A stretch of DNA of 64,000 bases from positions 46,630-110,629 of the forward strand of contig JAUNDT010000006.1 in assembly GCA_030525945.1 (NCBI GenBank), written 5' to 3'. The position numbers and the translations under genes are program-made. This stretch comes from Coriobacteriaceae bacterium (lineage in GTDB: Bacteria; Actinomycetota; Coriobacteriia; Coriobacteriales; Coriobacteriaceae). How positions within the stretch are numbered: position 1 is the stretch's first letter; every line of letters begins with the position of its first letter. Of this stretch, positions 44,825-52,400 are shown piece after piece. The notes under the pieces are model-generated. The model saw nothing but the letters and a program-made list of their open reading frames with translations, was not told where the DNA came from and ran no database searches.

Positions 44825-46008
44825 GCGCGCTCCAGCAGGGCCGCAAGCTGCTCATCACGCGCAAGGCCCGACACGATGCTCGGCCAAAAACTCGCGAACC
44901 GCAGGTAATCGTTCTCGTGCGCCGAGGCGTACTCGCGCGCGTCCTCGATGCCGTGGCGGTAAATGTGCCAGTACGCCGCGCGCTCGCGGCTGCACATAGC
45001 CCGCACGAGCGCCGTCTTGCGCACGCGCTCATCCAGCCCGGGGCCGATCCACGGGCCCGGGTACGGCATGAGCGACGCCGCCGTGACCGTGTTGATGTCG
45101 GGACGGCGCGAAGCCGCCGCGAGCTTGGCGCGCTCGTAGAACCAGCGGTAGACGTTCTGCATAAAGCGCGGCGCCTCCTCGGTTTGCTCCGGAGGCAGGT
45201 GCTTGACCACCCAGGCGTTGTCGAACCACACGTCCATGCCCGCCAGGCGCATGTTGAACAGGTAGTCCAGGTCCTCGCCGCGCGTGATGTACGGGTCGAA
45301 CGCCACGCGCCTGAATGCGCGCGCATGCACGGCAAAGCAGCCGCCGCACACGTAATTCGAACGCGAGATGCGCGTACTGGTGAGCGCCTTCTCCATCCAG
45401 CGGTTGAACTCGATGCGCTTGGTCCACCAACGCGTGGTGATGCCGTTCTTCTTGGTTGTGTCGGCCAAAGGAGAGCCGGCCTTGTTGTAAAAGTAGCCGC
45501 TCTTGGCGAGGATGGGCAGGCGCTGGCGCGTCTCGTGCCCCAGGCCGTAGAGGGCCTTTTCCATAAAGTCGGGCGCAATCACGACCTCGTCGTCGTCGAG
45601 GAACACCACGGCGTCGTGGCCCAGAATGGCCGCGCAGGCGAGACCCATGTTGCGGATGGCGCCGTAGCCGCGCAGGCTCACGGCCTCCCCGCGCACGCCC
45701 GGGGCGATGCGCGACACATGGTCCATGATGAGCGAAGCCTCGCGGTTGGTCACGAGCGTGGTCTCGATGGCGGGGTGCTCGTCGAGGATGCCCCGCACGC
45801 GCTCGGAGATGCGCTCGGTGAGCTGCTGCGGGCAGACCAGCAGCACGATCACGCGGGGCAGGGCGCGGACCTGCTCGAGCGACGCCAGGCAGCGGTCGAG
45901 CTCGGGGCGCAGGCTGCCCAAATCGGAGGCATGGTCATATGCCCCCGGAGCGTTGAGCTCGGCGGTGTTCCCCGCCCAGTAGCTCGGAATCACGATAACC
46001 GGATTCAT
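44821..46008 (-). CDS. GT2-like glycosyltransferase
   Basis: A 395-residue protein with a GT-A-type fold pattern: MNPVIVIPSYWAG at the start, GYGAIRNMGLACAAI, the metal-binding VVFLDDDEVV (DxD), and an acceptor-side acidic residue in ITRGEDLDYLFNMRL. No membrane segment is evident. The donor and acceptor are unknown. The start at 46008 follows GGGAGGGG by 5 bases; a longer frame upstream has no such site. It is translationally coupled to the sensor kinase (ATGA), an uncommon neighbour for a glycosyltransferase, suggesting that its product or target is sensed or controlled by the two-component system. Confidence 0.82.
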   Translation of the reverse strand: MNPVIVIPSYWAGNTAELNAPGAYDHASDLGSLRPELDRCLASLEQVRALPRVIVLLVCPQQLTERISERVRGILDEHPAIETTLVTNREASLIMDHVSRIAPGVRGEAVSLRGYGAIRNMGLACAAILGHDAVVFLDDDEVVIAPDFMEKALYGLGHETRQRLPILAKSGYFYNKAGSPLADTTKKNGITTRWWTKRIEFNRWMEKALTSTRISRSNYVCGGCFAVHARAFRRVAFDPYITRGEDLDYLFNMRLAGMDVWFDNAWVVKHLPPEQTEEAPRFMQNVYRWFYERAKLAAASRRPDINTVTAASLMPYPGPWIGPGLDERVRKTALVRAMCSRERAAYWHIYRHGIEDAREYASAHENDYLRFASFWPSIVSGLARDEQLAALLERA

Positions 46009-46119
46009 GCGTCCCCCTCCCCCGCTTACGCGCGCGCCCGCACGTGGGCCCGCGATTGCAGGAGCTGCGAGCCGCATGTGCGACACATGCGCCGCCCGGC
46101 GACCAGCCCCTGCGTGGTA

Positions 46120-46866
46120 TTACTCCGTTGTACCCATTTGCGCTGCCTCGCGCTTGATGAACGGCGTTTTTGCCAGAGAACGCGACAGCGGATACCCCAA
46201 TACGTACATGATAACCGCTTCGCCCAGGCCCGTGGTCACCAACCCGAACACATACATGAGCGGGTAGGCGCCGTCGAGCGAGATGGACGTGAACGGGATG
46301 GTGTAAAAGCCGATCCCCTGCAGCAGCAGCGGCAAATACGCCGGAACGATGAGCGCGTTGGCGAGCACCGGGCCGGCAAGCGCGAGCACGGGGCGGCGGC
46401 GCATCTTCCAGGTGAACAGCGCGCCCGCGAACGTGGCGATGGAGCCGAACACCACGTCGAGCATGCCGAGCATGCCCGTGCCCGAAATGGCGATGTTGGC
46501 GATGTTGGCGATGGCGCAGCCGAGCGTGAGTCCGGGCACCGCGGCGGGCGTGAAGAGCGCGAGCACGCACAGCGCCTCACTCACGCGGAATTGGATGGGC
46601 CCCCAGGCAAGGCTGCCCAAGAACAGCATGGTCATGAGGGTTGCCGCCGCGTACGCTGCGGCGATCATGCCCACGCGGGAGATGTAGCGCGGGTCGTGTG
46701 CGCGGGATGCGGGGGCCGTGGCGGACGCGGGGGCGGGCGTCGTTCCCGTGGCGGGCGCGTTCGCCGTCTCGGGCGCAGAGACGGGCGTCGTTCCCGTGGC
46801 GGGCGCGTTCGCCGTCGCGGGCGCAGACGCGGGCTGGGTGGTTGCTTGGGATGCGGTTTTCTTCAT
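46120..46866 (-). CDS. queT: QueT family transporter (queuosine precursor ECF S component)
   Basis: A 248-residue membrane protein of the QueT family, which takes up a queuosine precursor as the substrate-binding component of an energy-coupling factor transporter. After a Thr/Ala/Pro-rich N-terminal tail (about residues 5-52) the core shows WGPIQFRVSEALCVLALFTPAAVPGLTLGC, IANIAISGTGMLGMLDVVFGSIAT, then YLPLLLQGIGFYTIPF and GLGEAVIMYVLGYPL. The tail carries a duplicated 16-residue repeat. ATG at 46866 follows AAGGTGAAG. A terminator-like hairpin lies directly upstream (46880-46920), so expression is likely controlled in the leader. Confidence 0.85.
   Translation of the reverse strand: MKKTASQATTQPASAPATANAPATGTTPVSAPETANAPATGTTPAPASATAPASRAHDPRYISRVGMIAAAYAAATLMTMLFLGSLAWGPIQFRVSEALCVLALFTPAAVPGLTLGCAIANIANIAISGTGMLGMLDVVFGSIATFAGALFTWKMRRRPVLALAGPVLANALIVPAYLPLLLQGIGFYTIPFTSISLDGAYPLMYVFGLVTTGLGEAVIMYVLGYPLSRSLAKTPFIKREAAQMGTTE
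46735..46830. repeat. 48-bp direct repeat inside queT, two copies
   Basis: Two 48-bp copies begin at 46735 and 46783. They encode the 16-residue repeat APATANAPATGTTP of the N-terminal tail. Confidence 0.75.
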
Positions 46867-46879
46867 CTTCTTCACCTTC

Positions 46880-46920
46880 AAAAAATCGGAGGGCTTTACT
46901 GCAACCAGCAAAACCCTCCG
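46880..46920 (-). promoter_or_regulatory. Leader terminator/attenuator upstream of queT
   Basis: On the minus strand CGGAGGG (46914-46920) and CCCTCCG (46887-46893) pair across a loop containing a smaller TGC/GCA stem, followed by TTTTTT and then, 13 bases later, the queT ATG. A second perfect 7-bp hairpin CCGGGCG/CGCCCGG lies upstream (46968-46990). The layout suggests transcription attenuation, possibly by a preQ1-type signal, but no known preQ1 aptamer consensus was found. Confidence 0.6.
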
Positions 46921-47028
46921 CAAGGTGACTATGTCGCGGCGAACCCGCACGCTGCCCAACCGCACGTCCGGGCGCATGCAAGCCGCCCGGCACACTTCGA
47001 ACATGAGCCCAACAGGCGCGCCTTTGGG

Positions 47029-48291
47029 CTAGACGTTCGCCGTCTGCATGCGGGAGAGCTTTACTAGTAAACCTAGGCCCACTACCAGCAAGATCCCGAT
47101 GGAAAGCACTCCTAAAGAAGGATCGTGCGTGAGCGAGGTCACGATAGATACTAGCAGAGTTCCCATGACGGAGGCGTAACGGCCAAAGATATCGAAGAAG
47201 CCGTAGTACTCGTTGGCGCGCTCCTTGGGGATCAGGCGGCCAAAGTAGCTGCGCGAAAGCGCTTGGACGCCGCCTTGGAACATGCCCACGAGCACCGCGA
47301 GGATCCAAAACTCAACGGCAGATTTGAGGAAGAACGCGGCGAACAGCACGATGCCCACGTACGCGGCCACGGCGACGATGATCATGCGCAGGGTGCCGTG
47401 GCGTCCGGCGAGCTTGCCGTACGCGATCGCCGAGGGGAAGGCCACGAACTGCGTGACGAGCAGCGCCAGCACCAGCTGCGTTGAGTCGATGCCGAGCGAG
47501 GCGCCGTAGCTCGTTGCCATGGAGATGACCGTGTGCACGCCGTCGATGTAGAAGAAGAAGGCAATCATGAACACCAGCAGAACGCGGTCGGCGGCGATGC
47601 GACGCATGGTGTCCCACAGGCCCTTGCACGTCTTTTGGATGTTGTGCAGCACTCCCGCGGCGCCGCCTTCGCGCGTTTTGCCGAATCGCTGCTGGTAGGT
47701 GCGCAGAAGCGGGATGGTGAACGCGAGCCACCAGAGACCCGTGATCACAAAGGTCATGCGCGTGCAGAACATCATGTCCAGGCCCAGCAGGCTGGGGCCG
47801 CCGAAGATGAGCGCGATGCACAGGATGAACGGCAGCGTGGAGCCCACGTAGCCCCAGGCGTAGCCGGAGCTCGACACGGCGTCCATGCGCTCGTCGGTGG
47901 TGACGTCGGTGAGCATGGCGTCGTAGAACGTCATGGACGAGTTGAGGCCGATGGTGCACAGGACGTAGACGATCAGGAACGGCAGGGCCGCCATGGGGAT
48001 CGCCTGTGCGAGGCACAGCACCAGGCCCGTGAGGAAAAAGCCGGTGAAGAACTTGATCTTGTTGCCGGCGTAGTCGGCCAGCGACCCCAGGATGGGCATG
48101 AGCAGCGCCACCACGAGTGACGCGATGGTCTGGGCGTTCGCCCACGCCGTTACCATTTCGTGCGAGGACGCGCCGGTGTTGATCGCGTTGAAGTAGATGG
48201 GGACGATCGAGGTGTTGAGCAGCACGAGCGCGGAGTTGCCCACGTCGTACATGACCCAGTTGCGCTCCATCTTGGTGTACTTGAGTGCCAT
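47029..48291 (-). CDS. UMF1/ATG22-like MFS transporter
   Basis: A 420-residue permease with about 12 membrane segments and the motif MERNWVMYDVGNSALVLLNTSIVPIYF at the start, typical of UMF1-type (ATG22-like) major facilitator proteins. Loops such as GSLADYAGNKIKFF and FGRLIPKERANEYYGFFDIFG are conserved in the family. Substrates are unknown in bacteria; amino-acid efflux is suspected from the fungal family. GGAAGG lies 5 bases before the ATG at 48291. A 6-bp hairpin (47006-47030) closes the gene. It lies upstream of queT on the same strand. Confidence 0.88.
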   Translation of the reverse strand: MALKYTKMERNWVMYDVGNSALVLLNTSIVPIYFNAINTGASSHEMVTAWANAQTIASLVVALLMPILGSLADYAGNKIKFFTGFFLTGLVLCLAQAIPMAALPFLIVYVLCTIGLNSSMTFYDAMLTDVTTDERMDAVSSSGYAWGYVGSTLPFILCIALIFGGPSLLGLDMMFCTRMTFVITGLWWLAFTIPLLRTYQQRFGKTREGGAAGVLHNIQKTCKGLWDTMRRIAADRVLLVFMIAFFFYIDGVHTVISMATSYGASLGIDSTQLVLALLVTQFVAFPSAIAYGKLAGRHGTLRMIIVAVAAYVGIVLFAAFFLKSAVEFWILAVLVGMFQGGVQALSRSYFGRLIPKERANEYYGFFDIFGRYASVMGTLLVSIVTSLTHDPSLGVLSIGILLVVGLGLLVKLSRMQTANV

Positions 48292-48608
48292 CTGCGCCTT
48301 CCATTCATGCTCGCGAGACACATTCTGGGTAATGATACGCCCTCTTCGGGCGGGCCGTGGGCGGCAATTGGACAAGAGACGGTAATGTGTTCATTAACGT
48401 TTTGGGTGGGGCGGGGCACGGGCGGGCACGGGGCTGCGGGTAGGTGCGAAGCAGGCGAGAACGGGGCGCGGGGCGCAGGCGGGCGCGGGGCGCGCACGGC
48501 TGCGAGAGGCATGGGGTCGCGGGCGTGGCGGGCCGGCGGGGGCGCTGTGGGCGGGACGGATGCGAGGCCTTTGCAAGGAACAGTCGTCCCGCTGTTGCAC
48601 TTTGGATA

Positions 48609-48655
48609 CACCAGCGTCACCGGAAGGGCGAAATCGCGTTCCCATGACGCTGGTG
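48609..48655. repeat. 11-bp inverted repeat
   Basis: CACCAGCGTCA (48609-48619) and TGACGCTGGTG (48645-48655) are perfect complements with a 25-base loop. It lies about 320 bases upstream of the MFS start. Confidence 0.75.
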
Positions 48656-48746
48656 CGTACAAACGTGGCGGCGAGCGCCAAGCGGCCCCACTGCTCGCGC
48701 CATCCGGGACCGCAGCAGGCGCGGGCCTCCCCCGTCGCCCCAAAGC

Positions 48747-48997
48747 CGCGAGTGTACACATTCGCGGCCCCAAAGTGGCGAAATCGGCATCTTGAGCTCG
48801 CGAGTGTACACATTGGGGGCCTCAAAGGGGCCAAATCCCGAATTTAACGTCGCGAGTGTACACACTCGGATCTCCCAAGGGACGGAATCGGCTGTTTGAA
48901 GACGCGAATGTACACATTGGAAGCCCCATGTGGCGAAATCGGCACCTCGAGGTTGCGAGTGCACACATTGGCGAGATAAGAGGGGGCGCGGGGTGAT
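48747..48997. repeat. 52-bp tandem repeat array, five copies
   Basis: The motif CGCGAGTGTACACATT and its variants begin at 48747, 48799, 48851, 48903 and about 48954, a period of 52 (last 51). Each copy carries the palindromic core GTGTACAC or a one-base variant (ATGTACAC, GTGCACAC) and a GC-rich segment ending in GAAATCGGC. The later part of each unit is less conserved. The fifth copy is truncated. Confidence 0.88.
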
Positions 48998-49020
48998 TCG
49001 GGTGAGTAAGTCGCCATACT

Positions 49021-49088
49021 GAGGGACGGGCAGTGCTGAGGGACGGGCCGGGCCGAGGGACGGGCCGCGCTGAGGGACGGGCTGAGGC
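49021..49088. repeat. 17-bp tandem repeat, four copies
   Basis: GAGGGACGGGC begins at 49021, 49038, 49055 and 49072, an exact period of 17. The remainder of each unit is C, G, A and T variable. Confidence 0.88.
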
Positions 49089-49127
49089 CCTGAACGAGGG
49101 GTTGCGGCTCCAAGTTTGCCGCGCCGC

Positions 49128-49171
49128 GAAACGACAAACAAATCGGGCGCCCGGCCTGAGCCGAGCGCCCG
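49128..49171 (-). terminator. Likely terminator of the giant adhesin operon
   Basis: CGGGCGC(C)CGGC pairs with GCCG(A)GCGCCCG (49144-49171) and on the minus strand is followed by ATTTGTTTGT. It lies 267 bases past the adhesin stop. Confidence 0.6.
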
Positions 49172-49437
49172 AGTACATTTCAGACATCTATCTGAACGCC
49201 GAACCCAGCCGAACGTTGGAAGCACGAGCTGCCGCCCCGACACCTCGAGCGATGCGTGGGATATCGTGGCCCCTGCCGATCCCAAATGTGCGCCTTGGCA
49301 CGCAATCACCAGCAGGGCCCCGGACGCGCGACGGAGGCACTGACACCCAGGCGGCACCGCCCCGCGTCCTCAGCCCCGCCGCGCGCGCCGCGCCCCTGGC
49401 AGAGTCCCAAGGGGCGCGACACAGCACCACACAGGCG

Positions 49438-52400
49438 TTACGCGCGGGTCTTGCGACGGCGGTCGAACAGGTACGCAACACATCCCAGGGCTAGCAGGGC
49501 AACGCCTGCCATGCCCACGCCCGATCCACCGGTAAAGGGCAGCTCGAAGGTACGGCGGTTGGTAAAGACCATGCCATCAGACCCAACGTCCATAAGTGCG
49601 TCGTCGCGGATCGTCGCTTCGACCTTAAGCGTGCCGTCGCACTTGTCCGTGACCTTCACATCAACCGTGTAGACCGTATCGTCGTAGGCAACGCCCTCAA
49701 GGTTGCCCTTCTCCTCGAGCACCGTATAGGTGAAGGTCTTACCGGCATCCTCGAGACCATAGGTAATGGTGCCGAACGTAATGGTTTCACCCTTGTTCGT
49801 CACGGTCTCGCGCAGCTGCTGCTCGCCGCCCGGCAGCTTCTCGAACAGGCTGAAGGAGAACATGCCGTCCTCGAGCTTGCCGTCGAAGTCCTTGCGCGCG
49901 GTGAGCTTGAGCTCGCCCGTGGCATTGTAGGTGTTGGCAACAACGATCTCAGCGGGCTTGGCCGCGTCGGTGAGCGTGCCCTCGAGCGCGCCCGTGCTTG
50001 CTGTGGCATCCATGGTCCAACCGGCCTTGGGCAGCTCCTCAACCGTGTAGCGCGCGCCATAGGGCAGCTTGTCGAACTTCGCGATCTCATTGGCACGCAG
50101 CTTGATAACGCCATCGGCGGGCACCTGCTGAGGCTCGCCAACAGCGCCACTCGCGTCTGTCACCGTGAACTCCTGGCCCGCCAGCACCTCGCCCGAGGCG
50201 CCTTCGAACGCGACCTTGAACTGGAACTCAGCGTTGCGGTTGAGATCATTCTCGGCAAAGGTGTTGGTCACAACCTTTTTGATGCTCATGCCAACGTTTT
50301 GCAGCTCGTTAGTGAACACGGCGCCGTCCTTGAGTTCGGTGCCGTCCGCGTCCGTGTACGTAACCGCGGTGCTCAGCGTGCCGTTACCCTTGTCGGTCAC
50401 CTCAACGGTGGCATGGCGCAGGGTGGAATCGTACACCACGCCGTTAAGAGCAAAGCCACCCTTGGCGCGCTCTTCGGCGCTGGCCTCCGCCCACGTCGTA
50501 CCGCTGGCGTTGGCGGCGTCATTGGGCACGCGCTCGACGATCGTGTACTGGTACGTGCCCGCAACACCGTAGGCAATCTCGTCAAAGTCCGCAGGGGCCA
50601 TGCCCTTGTGCGGGTTGGGAACCTCGGTGCCATTCGGACCCGGGATCGTCTCGTTCGTATCCACGGGGCCGTTGACTACCGTGCTCAAAGGCTTGCCCCC
50701 AACGCTCTCGCCCTCGTACAGGTCAAAGGTGAACTGTGCCTCCTTGAGGTCGCCGTTCGGGAAGTCCTTGTACGCCATGAGCTGAGCGGCACCCTGGGCG
50801 GCGTACTCGTTCGTGCACTTCACAGGCACAGTGCCACCAGCAACGATCGAACCCGTAAAGCTCGAGCCGCCAACGGGCGACCAGCCGCTGGGGATGTCGA
50901 TCTCGCTGACGGCATACTGGCTGCCGGCCTTGATGCCCGCAATCGTGGCAGTTTTGCCGCCCGCGATCTTGAGCACGCCGTTCACAGCCGTGAGCTCCTG
51001 GCTGTCCACGGTGTACGCGCCCTCGTACGGCTTGCCGTCAAGGGCAAGCTTGAACGAGAACTCCTGGCTGGTTACGGACGAGCCGCCGCCCTGGACCCGC
51101 TTGGTAATGCGCAGCGAGCCAGGCTTGGTGGTGTTGCGGAACACCGGAGCCTCGGCAGAGGGCACAGGGCCAGCGTCGTTCTGGTACATCACGCTCTGCG
51201 TCAGGTTGCCCTTGGCATCAAGGGAGATGGTAACGCGCGCCGTAAAGACCGTGTTGTCGTATGCGATTGTGGAGTCGCTGCCCGTGGTCTCCTGGATCGT
51301 GTAGTCGAAGGTCTTGGTCTTCTCGCTACCCAGAACAGACTGCGGGAATTCAAGCGCCGGGAAGGATACTGCGCCGCCATCGTGCAGCGTACCGCTCCAA
51401 GTGCCCGGATTGCCCTTGGCGGGGTCATAGCCCGCCATCGTGAACGCAAAGCCATCGGAGGCCTGTGCCCAGGCGCCGTCGAGCATCTTGGCAGCGCGCA
51501 GCTCCACGCGAACCGTCTGGTTCTCAGGCATTTCGAGACCGTTTACAAAGGCGGCAATCGGCGTCTCGGCATTCTGCGAGGAGATCACGCCGCTCTCGCC
51601 CGAAGAAGACACGAGCTTCCATCCGTCCTCGTCCAGCTCGCGCACGCGATAGCTGGTGCCAGACGGAATGACATCGGGCAGGTGCAGCACATACCCAGCG
51701 GGAATCTCAAAGCGATACGTACCGTTATCCTCGGTAACGCCGTCGGACTTTTCCCATTGGGCCGTAAGGACAATGGGCTTGCCGCCGGAGCTGTCAAAGA
51801 GCGTCTTTGCCGCCCACTGATCAATCTTGATCTTGCCGTTGCTGTCCTTGTGGAATTCAAAATTCGACCCAGCTTTCCAGCCAGTAAGCTCATAACCAAA
51901 TCTCACGAATTTCGGCGCATCAAGGTAGACGTCCTGCATAACATTCGCCTTTTGCGGAGCGGCCTGGCCAACGCCGCCGCTCGCATCGAACTCGAACACA
52001 GCAAAGGTGTCCCACACATACCAGCCAGAACCCGTAGCGGGGAACTTCGCCTCCAGCTCCTTGGCCGTGTAGCGCGGAGCGTCATCCGCAGGGGCGTTCG
52101 CGGGGTTGCTGCCAACGTTTACCCACTTGTATTTGCTCGGAAGTTCCGCAGAGGAGCCGGCACCACCCTTGTTGAATTCAAACGTCCCAGGCAGGTGCAA
52201 CGCGCTCAGATTATCGCATTCAAGGAAGGCGTCGGTCATCTTCGTGGCACCCGTCGTAGAGAATCCCGAAAGATCGAGCTTCTCCAGCTTGGAGCATTTA
52301 TTGAACATATAGTCCATATTTTCGAGTGCGGGGGTCTTAAATCCAGACACATCAAGCTCGGCCACTTGGCATCCATTAAACATGGAGTTCATTGCCGTCA

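Larger units (their letters stand above)
48292..49437. other. Long gene-free region with tandem repeats between the adhesin 3' end and the MFS gene
   Basis: The 1146 bases hold a G-rich run (48396-48545), an 11-bp inverted repeat (48609-48655), a five-copy 52-bp array (48747-48997), a four-copy 17-bp array (49021-49088), and the likely adhesin terminator (49128-49171). Open frames across the 52-bp array change frame with each copy, so no gene is supported. Confidence 0.7.

Noticed and set aside
46921..47028. Classical preQ1-I or preQ1-II riboswitch before queT
   Set aside because: The loop and A-rich 3' pairing of the known classes are not seen; only the terminator-like structure is supported.
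48747..48997. CRISPR array from the 52-bp repeats
   Set aside because: There are no separate spacers between short repeats; the whole 52-bp unit repeats, copies are diverged, and no cas genes are in the window.
48617..49357. A gene encoding repeated CVHSR/VYTR-like peptides across the array
   Set aside because: The 52-bp period shifts frame at each copy, no good ribosome-binding site is present, and the translations are low in normal codon patterns.
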